Assembly: GCA_030041375.1 (NCBI GenBank) | Contig: JASHOA010000018.1 | Coordinates: 1-64,000, forward strand | Direction of reading: 5' to 3' | Origin: Acetobacteraceae bacterium | GTDB taxonomy: Bacteria; Pseudomonadota; Alphaproteobacteria; Acetobacterales; Acetobacteraceae | Length of the DNA stretch: 64,000 nucleotides | Part shown: positions 26,774 through 35,640 of the stretch, in pieces | Layout of the letters: each line of letters starts with the position of its first letter | How positions within the stretch are numbered: position 1 is the stretch's first letter | Notes under the pieces: model-generated | What the model was told of the DNA's origin: nothing | The model's database searches: none | Seen by the model: the letters and a program-made list of their open reading frames with translations, nothing else | Made by a program: the position numbers and the translations under genes

Positions 26774-27648
26774 TGCTGCGCATCGAGCTCCTGGTCGATG
26801 CCCGCAACGAACTCGGCGAGGGGCCACTCTGGGACGTGACCGAGCAGCGCCTGTACTGGATCGACAGCCACGGGGCGACGATCCACCGGGTGGACGCGCG
26901 CGGGGAAGGGCTCAAGACGTGGAAGGTTCCCGAGCACATCGGCTCGATGTGCCTGCGCGCCGGTGGTGGAGCGGTGCTGGCGTTGCGCGACGGCTTTCAT
27001 TTCTTCGACCTCGAGAGGAGCACGGCAACGCCGATCGCCGATCCAGAAGCGGCATGCCGGCGCACCCGCCTGAACGACGGCAAGGTAGATCGCGGCGGCC
27101 GCTTCGTCGCCGGCGGCATGGATTACGAGGAACGCGAGCCGCTCGCCTCGCTGTGGCGGCTCGACCCTGATCTTCGCCTGACCCGGCTCGAGGAAGGCAT
27201 CATCGTCAGCAACGGCCCCTGCTGGAGTCCGGACGGCGCCACCTTCTATTTCGCGGACAGTTTCCGCCGTACCATCTGGTCGTACAAATACGACCTGGCG
27301 ACGGGCGAGCTTCTCAATCGCCGTGTCTTCGCCAACTTCGAGGGGCATCTTCGCGGCTACCCGGATGGGGCCACCGTCGATGCGGAGGGATTCGTCTGGA
27401 GCGTCGAAGTGTACGGGGGCCGTCTGGTGCGCTTCGCGCCTGACGGCACGATCGACCGGCTGATCGGCATGCCGACCGACAGCATCACGAGCCTGAGCTT
27501 CGGCGGCGCCGATCTCGACATCCTTTACGTCACCTCGATGGCGCGTCCCTACCAGGGGCGGCGACGTCTCGAGCAAGCGGCCGGCGGGCTGTTCGCCGTG
27601 CACGGTCTTGGCGTGCGCGGCCTGCCCGAGCCACGCTTCGCAGGCTGA
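26773..27648 (+). CDS. SMP-30/gluconolactonase-family protein (first tandem copy)
   Basis: This 291-residue beta-propeller hydrolase shows the family's metal and substrate residues. Glu is in ELGEGPLWD near 18, the RLNDGKVDRGGRF block is near 100, IVSNGPCWSPDG is near 148, and the GYPDGATVDAEG Asp is near 200. Members open sugar lactones using a divalent metal. Start ATG 26773 overlaps the SDR stop. A paralogue follows 14 bases downstream. The two probably arose by tandem duplication and may act on different lactones or anomers. Confidence 0.9.
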   Translation: MLRIELLVDARNELGEGPLWDVTEQRLYWIDSHGATIHRVDARGEGLKTWKVPEHIGSMCLRAGGGAVLALRDGFHFFDLERSTATPIADPEAACRRTRLNDGKVDRGGRFVAGGMDYEEREPLASLWRLDPDLRLTRLEEGIIVSNGPCWSPDGATFYFADSFRRTIWSYKYDLATGELLNRRVFANFEGHLRGYPDGATVDAEGFVWSVEVYGGRLVRFAPDGTIDRLIGMPTDSITSLSFGGADLDILYVTSMARPYQGRRRLEQAAGGLFAVHGLGVRGLPEPRFAG

Positions 27649-27662
27649 AAGGGGAAGGCGAC

Positions 27663-28535
27663 ATGCGCATCGACGTGCTTGTAGACGTGAAGACCACGCT
27701 CGGCGAGGGTCCGCTCTGGGATGTCGACGAACAGCGTCTGTACTGGATCGACAGTTTCGACGGCCGGGTTTTCCGCTGCACGGCGGACGGGCGCGAGCTG
27801 CGCGCCTGGGACGTGCCGCAGAAGATCGGATCGATGTGCCTGCGGCGCGGCGGCGGGGCGGTCGTTGCCTTGGAACGAGGCTTTCATTTCCTCGATTTCA
27901 AGACCGGTGAGGTGTCGCTGATCCAGGACCCCGAGCCCGACAAGCCGAACAACCGGCTGAATGACGGCAAAGTCGACAAGCGCGGGCGCTTCGTTGCCGG
28001 CTCGATGGATACGATGGAGGAAGGGCCGAACGGTGCGCTTTACTGCCTTGCCCCCGATCTGAAGGTGCGAAAACTGGATGCCGGTATCATCGTGAGCAAC
28101 GGCCCATGCTGGAGCCCGGATGGAAAGACCCTCTATTTTGCCGATAGCTGGTCGGGCGAAATCTCCGCCTATGATTACGACCAGGAGACCGGCGTTGCCG
28201 CCAACAAGCGAACGTTCTGCCGTCGCGAAAAGGATGGCGGCGGCTTCGATGGAGCGACGGTCGATGCCGAAGGATGCCTCTGGAGCGCGCAGGTCTATGT
28301 CGGCCGCCTGGCGCGTTATCGCCCCGACGGCAGCCTCGAGCGGGTGATCGAAATGCCGGTCAAGAAGGTGACGAGCGTGATGTTCGGTGGGCCCGACCTC
28401 GACACCCTCTATGTCACCAGCATGGCCAAACCGCCGCTGCCGCGCTTCCCTGGCGACGGTGTGTTGCGCGGCTCGCTGTTCGCCATTCGCGATCTTGGCA
28501 TCCGCGGCGTGGCCGAAACGCGCTTTGCCGGCTGA
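27663..28535 (+). CDS. SMP-30/gluconolactonase-family protein (second tandem copy)
   Basis: This 290-residue protein is collinear with the preceding gene: LGEGPLWDVDEQRLYWIDS, IGSMCLRRGGGAVVAL, NRLNDGKVDKRGRF, IVSNGPCWSPDGKTLYFADS and FDGATVDAEG. All putative metal ligands are kept, so neither copy looks dead. An AAAGGGGAAGG ribosome-binding region precedes the ATG. It is the last gene before a 157-base gap holding 13-bp tandem repeats, after which the Liv importer starts. Confidence 0.9.
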   Translation: MRIDVLVDVKTTLGEGPLWDVDEQRLYWIDSFDGRVFRCTADGRELRAWDVPQKIGSMCLRRGGGAVVALERGFHFLDFKTGEVSLIQDPEPDKPNNRLNDGKVDKRGRFVAGSMDTMEEGPNGALYCLAPDLKVRKLDAGIIVSNGPCWSPDGKTLYFADSWSGEISAYDYDQETGVAANKRTFCRREKDGGGFDGATVDAEGCLWSAQVYVGRLARYRPDGSLERVIEMPVKKVTSVMFGGPDLDTLYVTSMAKPPLPRFPGDGVLRGSLFAIRDLGIRGVAETRFAG

Positions 28536-28562
28536 GCGACAAAGCGGGGCGCCGCGCGGCCA

Positions 28563-28614
28563 GTCTCGACATTGGGTCTCGACATTGGGTCTCGACATTG
28601 GGCCTCGGCATTGA
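28563..28614 (+). repeat. Four tandem 13-bp repeats
   Basis: GTCTCGACATTGG occurs three times exactly (28563-28601), followed by a degenerate fourth unit GCCTCGGCATTGA (28602-28614). It lies in the gap between the second lactonase and the Liv binding-protein gene, about 80 bases before that start, where it could act on transcription or reflect slippage. Confidence 0.75.
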
Positions 28615-28692
28615 CGGGTCGGTGGGATTGGCGTTCTTTCCCGCTGTGCCCGAGGATAGCCCGGGGCGAAGCGGCGAAGGGAGACGACGTCG

Positions 28693-29829
28693 ATGAAAAA
28701 GGGGGTGATTCTGGCTGCAGCCGGCCTGCTTGCGCTCGGCCTCGCAGACGCGGGCCCGGCCCGCGCGGCAGAGATTACGATCGGCGCGCAGGTGCCGACG
28801 AGTGGTTCCGAAGCGCCGTACGGCATCGACATGCTGAATGCGATCCGCATGGCGGCGGGAGAGATCAACGCCAAGGGTGGCGTGCTCGGCGAGAAAATCG
28901 ACATCCTCCCCGGTGACAGCGCCTGCGACCCGCAGGCGGCGGTGAATGCGGCGAGCAAGCTCGTCTCGCAGGGTGTCACGGGCGTTGTCGGCGGTTATTG
29001 CTCGGGTGCCACGCTGCCGACGCTCAAAGTTTACGGCGATGCCCACGTGCCGTTCGTGATCACGGCCTCGAACTCGACCGAGCTGATCGGCGCCAACCCG
29101 GGCAACGCCTTCATGATCAACTCGACCGGGTTCGACCAGGTGAAGACGGCGGTCAACCTCTTCAAGGCGCGGGGCATCAAGACGCTCGCGATCATCAACG
29201 AGGGCGATGCCTATTCGGCGAATCTTGCAGAGCTGACGCGCACGGCGTGGGAGAAGCTCGGCAACAAGGTCGTGGATTACGAAGTGGTGAGCAAAGGGCA
29301 GCAGGACTTCTCGCCGGTTGTCACGCGCATCCGCCAGCGCAATCCGGACGCGGTTTTCTGGACCGCGTACTATGCGGACGGCGCGCTCCTGATCAAGCAG
29401 CTTCGCCAGGGCGGTTACGCGGGGATGATCGCGCTCGGAGACGGCAACAACTCGCCCAAGCTCTTCCAGCTCGCCGGGGCGGCGGCGGAAGGCGTGTTCT
29501 GCTTCTCCAACCCGACCGCCAACTTCCTGCCCGAGGCCAAGACCTTCATCGAGAACTACCAGAAGCAGTTTCATCAGCCGCCGGGGCCCTATTCGGCACT
29601 CTCCTATGACGGGATGATGCTGATGGCGCACGCGATCACGGTTGCGGGCTCCACGGATAGGATGAAGATCATTGCCGCCCTCAAGCAGACGGACAACTTC
29701 CCGGGCATTTCCGGGCCCATCTCGTTCACTCCCCAGAACACTCTTGCCCGCAGCAACTTCGTCGTGCTGCTCGCCAAGGGTGGCCAGTGGACGCTCTATA
29801 CCGGCCCTGGCGCACCGGGCGCGAAGTGA
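28693..29829 (+). CDS. Branched-chain amino-acid-type ABC substrate-binding protein
   Basis: This 378-residue protein has a Sec signal peptide (KKGVILAAAGLLALGLADAG, cleavage near ARA-AE). The mature type I fold is typical of LivJ/LivK: ITIGAQVPTSGSEAPYG, AGEINAKGGVLGEKI, GVVGGYCSGATLP, and later YDGMMLMAHAI. It heads the livJ-H-M-G-F unit. Proteins of this group bind branched-chain amino acids but also amides, urea or aromatic acids, so the ligand stays open. Confidence 0.9.
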   Translation: MKKGVILAAAGLLALGLADAGPARAAEITIGAQVPTSGSEAPYGIDMLNAIRMAAGEINAKGGVLGEKIDILPGDSACDPQAAVNAASKLVSQGVTGVVGGYCSGATLPTLKVYGDAHVPFVITASNSTELIGANPGNAFMINSTGFDQVKTAVNLFKARGIKTLAIINEGDAYSANLAELTRTAWEKLGNKVVDYEVVSKGQQDFSPVVTRIRQRNPDAVFWTAYYADGALLIKQLRQGGYAGMIALGDGNNSPKLFQLAGAAAEGVFCFSNPTANFLPEAKTFIENYQKQFHQPPGPYSALSYDGMMLMAHAITVAGSTDRMKIIAALKQTDNFPGISGPISFTPQNTLARSNFVVLLAKGGQWTLYTGPGAPGAK

Positions 29830-29882
29830 GGCCGGAGGCAGGTTGAGAGAGCTCTCGCCCTCCTGAGGAGCAAGAGGGCGAG

Positions 29883-30797
29883 ATGCCGCTCTACGAGGTG
29901 CTGCTGCAGCAACTCGCGAACGGGCTGATCCTCGGATCATTCTACGCGTTGGTGGCGCTCGGCTATTCGATGGTCTACGGCGTCATCAAGCTCCTGAACT
30001 TCGCGCACGGCGATCTCTACATGGTCGGCGCCTTCGCGGGTTTCGGAGTGCTTTCGCTGATCTCGGGCTGGGTCGGCGGGGGTTGGGGCGGGATCGTGCC
30101 GGCGATCCTGTTCAGCATGCTGGCGGTTGGCGTGCTCGGCGTGATCATCGATCGCGTGGCGTACCGGCCGCTCCGCGAAGCGCCCAAGCTTTCGGTGCTG
30201 ATCACGGCGCTCGCGGTCTCGATGCTGCTCGAGAACGTGGCCCTTGCCTTCACCGGCGGGCAGTACACCGCCTTCACCACGAGCCTCGGTTTTGCGGGAA
30301 TCAATCTCGGAATGGTGCACGTCACCTGGACGCAGATGGTGCTGGTGGGCACCTCGGTCGTGCTGATGGTGGTGCTCGAGCTGTTCGTTTCGGGCACCCG
30401 GCACGGCAAGGCGATGCGGGCGATTGCCATCGACCAGGATGCGTGCCGGCTGATGGGAATCGATGTCGATCGCACGATCGCGCTCACGTTCCTGATCGGC
30501 TCGGCGCTGGCCGCGGCGGCCGGCGTGCTGGCGGGCGTCTATTACGGCAGCATCAACTTCTTCATGGGCTTCCTGATCGGGCTCAAGGCTTTCACCGCGG
30601 CAGTGATCGGCGGGATCGGCAGCATTCCGGGCGCGATGCTGGGCGGCATCCTGCTTGGGCTCCTGGAGGCCTTCGGCACGCAGATCCCGGGCGTGGGCAG
30701 TGAATGGAAGGACGTGTTCGTGTTTGCCTTCCTGATTCTCTTCCTGGTGTTCCGCCCGACCGGGCTGCTCGGCCAGCCTGAGGTGGAGCGGATGTGA
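29883..30797 (+). CDS. livH: Branched-chain amino-acid-type ABC permease LivH
   Basis: This 304-residue inner-membrane permease starts LLQQLANGLILGSFYALVAL, the typical LivH opening. It continues GVIKLLNFAHGDLYMVGAF and MRAIAIDQDACRLMGID (EAA-like cytoplasmic loop), then GLKAFTAAVIGGIGSIPGAM near 240. It follows the binding-protein gene by 53 bases and overlaps livM by four bases (ATGTGA). Confidence 0.9.
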   Translation: MPLYEVLLQQLANGLILGSFYALVALGYSMVYGVIKLLNFAHGDLYMVGAFAGFGVLSLISGWVGGGWGGIVPAILFSMLAVGVLGVIIDRVAYRPLREAPKLSVLITALAVSMLLENVALAFTGGQYTAFTTSLGFAGINLGMVHVTWTQMVLVGTSVVLMVVLELFVSGTRHGKAMRAIAIDQDACRLMGIDVDRTIALTFLIGSALAAAAGVLAGVYYGSINFFMGFLIGLKAFTAAVIGGIGSIPGAMLGGILLGLLEAFGTQIPGVGSEWKDVFVFAFLILFLVFRPTGLLGQPEVERM

Positions 30798-31741
30798 GCG
30801 AGGCCGCGGTCCGGCTCGGGCGGCCGGGGTGGTCGATCAGGCGGGCTCTCGGCGTCGTGGTGCTGCTGGCCGCTCTCGCAGCCGTGCCGGGTTTCGCCAA
30901 CAACTATTATCTCGAGGTGCTGTCCGAGGCCTGGTTCTACGTTCTGCTCTGCCTTGGGCTCAACATCGTCGTCGGCTTCGCCGGTTTGCTCGATCTCGGC
31001 TATGCGGCCTTCTTTGCGGTCGGCGCGTATACGGCGGGTATCGTCACGCTCCGTCTCGGCCTCAGCTTCTGGCTCAGCCTGCCGATCTCGGTGGTCGCCG
31101 CCTCGATCGCCGGCGTGATCATCGGCGGGCCGACGCTCCGGCTGCGCAGCGACTATCTGGCCATCGTGACGCTCGGGTTCGGCGAGATGGTGCGGATCTC
31201 GGTGCGCAACCTGGCTGTGACGGGCGGTGCGAGCGGGCTGGTCGGCATCGAGCGGCCTACCCTGTTCGGCTATCACCTCGACAGCATCGGTGCCTATTAT
31301 TACGTGTTCCTGCTGCTGGCCGTGCTGGGCGTGGTCGCGAGCCACCGGCTGGAGAACTCGCGCATCGGAAGGGCCTGGAAGTACGTGCGCTCGGACGAGG
31401 ATGCGGCGCGCGCGATGGGCATCAACCATGCCATGGTGAAGCTCGCGGCCTATATCCTCGGCGCGATCTTTGCCGCGATCGGCGGCTGCTTCTATGCGGC
31501 GAAAATGACGGCGATCTCCCCCGAGACCTTTACCTTCAACCAGTCTCTCCTGATCCTGCTCGGCGTGGTCCTGGGCGGGCGCGGCAAGATTCCCGGCGTG
31601 ATCCTGGGCGCGCTGGTGATCGTGATTTTCCCGGAGCTGTTCCGCGATGTCGGCTCGATGCGCATGCTGGTGTTCGCGATCAGCCTGCTTCTGATCATGC
31701 TGTTCCGCCCGGCCGGAATCTGGCCCGAGAAGTGGCGCTGA
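30794..31741 (+). CDS. livM: Branched-chain amino-acid-type ABC permease LivM
   Basis: This 315-residue permease starts at GTG 30794. It shows GLNIVVGFAGLLDLGYAAFF near 60, SDYLAIVTLGFGEMVRI near 120, and the cytoplasmic EDAARAMGINHAMVKL loop near 205. GVVLGGRGKIPGVILGA lies near the end. It forms the pore with LivH and is followed four bases later by livG. Confidence 0.9.
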   Translation: MSEAAVRLGRPGWSIRRALGVVVLLAALAAVPGFANNYYLEVLSEAWFYVLLCLGLNIVVGFAGLLDLGYAAFFAVGAYTAGIVTLRLGLSFWLSLPISVVAASIAGVIIGGPTLRLRSDYLAIVTLGFGEMVRISVRNLAVTGGASGLVGIERPTLFGYHLDSIGAYYYVFLLLAVLGVVASHRLENSRIGRAWKYVRSDEDAARAMGINHAMVKLAAYILGAIFAAIGGCFYAAKMTAISPETFTFNQSLLILLGVVLGGRGKIPGVILGALVIVIFPELFRDVGSMRMLVFAISLLLIMLFRPAGIWPEKWR

Positions 31742-31745
31742 GGCG

Positions 31746-32522
31746 ATGGCCGCCCTCCTCGAAGTGAGTGGGCTCAGCCTGAGTTTCGGCGGCCTCAGGG
31801 TCCTGAACGGGGTCGATCTCGCGGTCGGCAAAGGGGCGATCGCGAGCCTGATCGGGCCGAACGGAGCGGGCAAGACGTCCGTCTTCAACTGCCTGACGGG
31901 ATTCTACCGGCCCTCGAGCGGCAGCATCAGGCTGGCCGGACGGCGCATCAACGGGCTGGCGCCGCACCGCATCACCCGGCTCGGGATGGCGCGCACGTTC
32001 CAGAATCTGCGGCTCTTCCGCGAGCTTTCCGCGATCGAGAACGTGATGGCCGGGCGGCATTGCCGGACCCGGGCAGGAGCGCTGGACGCGATCCTGGAGA
32101 CGCCGCGGCATCGACGGGAGGAACGGGCGATCCGCGCCCAGGCGGAGCGGTGGCTGGCTTTCGTCGGCATTCCCGAGGTGTCGGAGCAAATGGCCGGCAC
32201 CCTGCCGTACGGGCATCAGCGCCGCGTCGAATGGGCGCGCGCGCTGGCGACCGAACCCTCGCTCCTGCTGCTCGATGAACCGGGGGCGGGACTCAACAGC
32301 GCGGAAAAGGCCGACCTGGTCGGCCTTGTGCGCCGCGTGCGTGACGAGCTTGATGTGAGCGTCCTCTTGATCGAGCACGACATGGGCCTCGTCATGCAGG
32401 TCTCCGAGCATATCACGGTGCTCGACTACGGGCGGAAGATCGCGGAGGGCAATGCTGCGGCGGTGCAGAGCGACCCGCGTGTGATCGAGGCCTATCTCGG
32501 CCGCGAGGAAGACGCCCTGTGA
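31746..32522 (+). CDS. livG: Branched-chain amino-acid-type ABC ATPase LivG
   Basis: This 258-residue ATPase has Walker A GPNGAGKTSVFNCLTG near 35, Q-loop ARTFQNLRLF, signature LPYGHQRRVEWARAL near 155 and Walker B LLLLDEPGAGL. The C-terminal DYGRKIAEG with an EAYLG tail is typical. The stop overlaps the livF start (TGATG). Confidence 0.9.
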   Translation: MAALLEVSGLSLSFGGLRVLNGVDLAVGKGAIASLIGPNGAGKTSVFNCLTGFYRPSSGSIRLAGRRINGLAPHRITRLGMARTFQNLRLFRELSAIENVMAGRHCRTRAGALDAILETPRHRREERAIRAQAERWLAFVGIPEVSEQMAGTLPYGHQRRVEWARALATEPSLLLLDEPGAGLNSAEKADLVGLVRRVRDELDVSVLLIEHDMGLVMQVSEHITVLDYGRKIAEGNAAAVQSDPRVIEAYLGREEDAL

Positions 32523-33268
32523 TGGAGGCGCTGCTCAGGCTGGAGGCGGTGGAGACCTATTACGGCGAGATTCATGCGCTCCGCGGCATCGGCTTCGAGG
32601 TCAGGCGAGGCCAGGTGGTGACGCTGCTCGGCGCCAACGGTGCCGGCAAGAGCACGACCTTGCGCACGATCTCCGGCCTGGTGCCGGCGAGAAGCGGGCG
32701 CGTGCTGTTCGAGGGCGCCGATATCACGCGGCTCGCTGCGCACAGCATCGCCCGGCTCGGGCTGGTGCATGTACCGGAGGGGAGGCGGATCTTTCGCGGC
32801 ATGTCGGTCGAGGAGAATCTCGATCTCGGCGGTTACAGCGTGGTCGATGAGGGAGTGAGGCGCCGTCGTCGTGATGCCGCCTATGCGATGTTTCCCATTC
32901 TGGCGGAGCGACGAAACCGCGATTCGAGCTTGCTCTCGGGCGGCGAACAGCAGATGCTCGCGATCGCGCGCGCGCTGATGAGCGAGCCGAAGCTCTTGTT
33001 GCTCGACGAGCCCTCGATGGGGCTGGCACCGCGGCTGGTGCAGGAGATCATGCGCACGATCCGCCGGCTGAACGAGGCCGGCACGACGGTGCTGCTGGTC
33101 GAGCAGAATGCACGCGTCGCGCTCAGACTTGCACATTACGGATATGTGCTGGAAACCGGCCGGATCGTCCTGGCCGGGGAAGCCGATGCACTCGAAAAGA
33201 ACGAAAGCCTGGCCAAGGCCTATCTGGGGGGCGGCGGCTCGAAGCCGGAGCGCGCGGCCGCCGGTTGA
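32522..33268 (+). CDS. livF: Branched-chain amino-acid-type ABC ATPase LivF
   Basis: This 248-residue ATPase has Walker A GANGAGKSTTLRTISG near 37, VPEGRRIFRGMSVEENL near 85, signature LSGGEQQMLAIARAL near 135 and Walker B LLLLDEPSMGL. It ends with the family's KAYLGG and a short extra tail. ATG 32522 overlaps the livG stop, and GTG 32519 is an alternative. It works as a dimer with LivG. Confidence 0.9.
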   Translation: MEALLRLEAVETYYGEIHALRGIGFEVRRGQVVTLLGANGAGKSTTLRTISGLVPARSGRVLFEGADITRLAAHSIARLGLVHVPEGRRIFRGMSVEENLDLGGYSVVDEGVRRRRRDAAYAMFPILAERRNRDSSLLSGGEQQMLAIARALMSEPKLLLLDEPSMGLAPRLVQEIMRTIRRLNEAGTTVLLVEQNARVALRLAHYGYVLETGRIVLAGEADALEKNESLAKAYLGGGGSKPERAAAG

Positions 33269-33321
33269 CCAGTACGAGGACGGCCATTATCCCGACCCGG
33301 CCGAAGTCGGGGGAGACACGA

Positions 33322-33594
33322 ATGGCAGTGAGCAGCATCGCGCGCAAGGCAGCACCCGGCGTCGGCGGAATTGCAGCCGATCGGCTGAGAAGCCTGGTCG
33401 AGCGCATCGAGCGGCTGGAGGAAGAGCGGAAGGCGCTCGGTGCCGATATCCGGGACATCTATACGGAAGCGAAATCGGCCGGGTTCGATGTTCCGGTGAT
33501 GCGCCAGCTCATCCGCCTGCGCCGGCAGGAACCGCAAGCGGTGGAAGAACACGAGACACTGCTCGATCTCTATCGCCGCGCGCTCGGCATGTAG
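33322..33594 (+). CDS. gapR: GapR-like nucleoid-associated protein (DUF2312)
   Basis: This 90-residue protein has the conserved GapR/DUF2312 core: ADRLRSLVERIERLEEERKAL as a coiled-coil helix, ADIRDIYTEAKSAGFD, and RQLIRLRR. GapR binds overtwisted, AT-rich DNA ahead of replication and transcription forks in Caulobacter and is largely confined to alphaproteobacteria. ATG 33322 follows GGGGGAGA. It lies 53 bases after livF, probably as a passenger of that transcription unit or with its own promoter, and is followed by a strong hairpin. Confidence 0.88.
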   Translation: MAVSSIARKAAPGVGGIAADRLRSLVERIERLEEERKALGADIRDIYTEAKSAGFDVPVMRQLIRLRRQEPQAVEEHETLLDLYRRALGM

Positions 33595-33602
33595 TGTCCT
33601 GC

Positions 33603-33641
33603 CCCCTTTCGTTTGCTGCCGCCGGCAGCAAACGAAAGGGG
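33603..33641. terminator. Perfect 18-bp hairpin between gapR and the acyl-CoA ligase gene
   Basis: CCCCTTTCGTTTGCTGCC (33603-33620) pairs over its whole length with the arm at 33624-33641 around a three-base loop. It starts eight bases after the gapR stop, and the gene on the other side ends at 33743 on the minus strand, so it could terminate both. There is no T-run on either strand. The arm AAACGAAAGGGG gives a purine-rich 3' side. Confidence 0.6.
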
Positions 33642-33742
33642 ATCAGCAGGCCACTGAAAATAAAGAGGTGTGTGCCGACTGCTAGGGTGCGTCCGACGGT
33701 ATCAAGCGTTGGAGTCGGCACAGTAGCCTTTGCCGGCCCGGT

Positions 33743-35449
33743 TCAGCGCGCTTCCTCGAGCTTCGTTCCGAAGGTGCTGAGCACGATCTGGCGGCGGATT
33801 TTCTGAGTTGGAGTGAGCAGGCCGTTCTCCTGCGTGAAGGGGGGCACCAACTGGTGGCGGCGGATCCGCTCGATCACGGAGAGCCGGGCGTTCACGCGCT
33901 GCACCGCCTCGGCGACCGCGGCCTCGTCGGCGCCTTCTGCGGGGACGAGCAAGGCCGAGAGATAGGCCTGGTGATCGCCGCTGACGACCGCCTGCAGGAT
34001 TTCAGGCTCCGCCATCAACATGCCCTCGATTCGTGCGGGTGAGATGTTGTCCCCCCCTGACAGTACGATGATGTCCTTCTTGCGATCCGTGATGCGCAGA
34101 TACCCCTCGCTCTCCAGAACGCCGATATCTCCGGTATGCAACCAACCGCCGGCAAGCGCTGCCTTGGTGGCTTGCGGCTGGTTCCAATAACCGAGCATGA
34201 CGAGATCGCCGCGGACCAGGATCTCTCCGTCCTCGGCGATGCGCAGGGAAACGCCTTCGAGCGGCGGGCCTACCGTTTCGATGCGGGTGCTGCCGGGTGG
34301 GGTCGCGCTCACCACCGGCCCGGCTTCGGTCTGCCCGTAGCCCTGTATCACGGACACGCCGAGCGCGGCGAAAAAGCGCCCGACGTCCGGATCGAGCCTC
34401 GCACCGCCGGAGACAACCGCAAGCAGGCGCCCGCCAAAGCGCGCCTTGATCTTGCGGCGCACGAGGCGATCGACGATCGGCTCGGCCAGGCGCGCCAGGA
34501 GAGGAAGCGGACGGCGGTCCATCCTGGCGAGGCCGCCGGCAAGAGCCTGGAGAAAAAGGGCACGCTCGAGGCGGGACGCCCGGGCGAGATGGGTCAGGAT
34601 GCGGGCACGGAACACTTCCAGGACGCGCGGCACGACCGTGATGAGGCTGGGACGAACGGCGAGGAGGTCGGCAGCGAGATGTTCGATGCCGCGAGCGTAT
34701 ACGATTTCGACGCCAATCGAAGGGAGGAAGAATCCGCCGACGGTATGCTCGTAACTGTGCGAGAGGGGAAGCAGCGAAAGGTACACGCCTCCTTCGAGCG
34801 CAAGCGACTGGATCAGCAGGGCGCAACCGCGGCAGTTGGAGAGAATGGCGCGGTGCGGCAACATCACCCCCTTGGGCGTGCCGCCGGTGCCGGAGGTGTA
34901 GATCAGGCAGGCGAGATGATCCGGTGTGATTCGCGCCGCTTCGGCGGCGATGTCGGCCGGGTCTTCGTCGTCCGCGATAATCCGGGACCAATCCTGGAGC
35001 CGCGTTTCGGGCGGCGCCGGGGCGGGTTCGACGGCGATGCAGAGATCAAGCCCGCCCGCGAGCGCCGCCCCGGCCAGTACGCGTTCGGTGAGGGGGCGGG
35101 TGGACGTGATGGCGACGCGGATGCCGGCGTCCCGCAGCAGGTGGGCGTGATCCGATGGCGTGTTCGTCGTGTAGGCGGGAACCGGTACCGCGCCGATTGC
35201 CATCAGCGCGGTTTCCGCGATCGGATATTCGGGGCCGTTTTCGGCGGCGATCAGCACCCGCTCGCCAGCCTCGACTCCGGCTGCCTTGAGGGCGCGGGCG
35301 GCGGCCGCCGCCTCGCGCGCGAAACGACCCCAGCTCCGGCTGTTCCAGGTGCCGGAACGATGGGCCCGCAGCATGGGACGTTCGCTCCACTGCCGGGCGC
35401 GATCGAACATCATCGTCGCGAGATTCGGCCAATGGGGATAGGGATCCAC
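33743..35449 (-). CDS. AMP-forming long-chain acyl-CoA synthetase
   Basis: This 568-residue adenylate-forming enzyme shows the AMP-binding P-loop YTSGTGGTPKGVMLPH near 180, GYGQTEAGPVVS near 365, GWLHTGDIG near 420, and the DRKKDIIVLSGGDNISPARIE hinge near 445. This pattern fits the bacterial long-chain fatty acid-CoA ligase (FAA1-like) group, which activates a fatty acid with ATP and CoA. The start is GTG 35449. It is divergent from pepF, and the promoter region between them contains truncated repeat copy B. Confidence 0.88.
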   Translation of the reverse strand: MDPYPHWPNLATMMFDRARQWSERPMLRAHRSGTWNSRSWGRFAREAAAAARALKAAGVEAGERVLIAAENGPEYPIAETALMAIGAVPVPAYTTNTPSDHAHLLRDAGIRVAITSTRPLTERVLAGAALAGGLDLCIAVEPAPAPPETRLQDWSRIIADDEDPADIAAEAARITPDHLACLIYTSGTGGTPKGVMLPHRAILSNCRGCALLIQSLALEGGVYLSLLPLSHSYEHTVGGFFLPSIGVEIVYARGIEHLAADLLAVRPSLITVVPRVLEVFRARILTHLARASRLERALFLQALAGGLARMDRRPLPLLARLAEPIVDRLVRRKIKARFGGRLLAVVSGGARLDPDVGRFFAALGVSVIQGYGQTEAGPVVSATPPGSTRIETVGPPLEGVSLRIAEDGEILVRGDLVMLGYWNQPQATKAALAGGWLHTGDIGVLESEGYLRITDRKKDIIVLSGGDNISPARIEGMLMAEPEILQAVVSGDHQAYLSALLVPAEGADEAAVAEAVQRVNARLSVIERIRRHQLVPPFTQENGLLTPTQKIRRQIVLSTFGTKLEEAR

Positions 35450-35478
35450 CTCTCTTCCTCGATCCTCCGCGTTTTATT

Positions 35479-35541
35479 CGCGCTTTATTCGAGCCCGCGA
35501 TTCACGCCCTCCGACGTTTCCGCTTCCGGCGATCGCGGGCT
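35479..35541 (+). repeat. Dispersed two-hairpin repeat, copy B (module 2 with linker)
   Basis: The copy begins in the linker (CGCGCTTTATTCG) and runs through AGCCCGCGAT to GATCGCGGGCT. Module 1 is absent. It occupies most of the space upstream of the acyl-CoA ligase, in the divergent region with pepF. Confidence 0.85.
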
Positions 35542-35640
35542 TGGGTCTCCTTCAATACCGCCGGTTTGACGGCCCCGGCCATGATCTCCATCCTGGCAGA
35601 AGCCCCGGATCGGAACGTCAGGATAGAGGAGCTGCCGCCA

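Noticed and set aside
28563-28614. CRISPR array from the 13-bp repeats
   Set aside because: Units are directly adjacent with no spacers and are too short. No cas gene is present.
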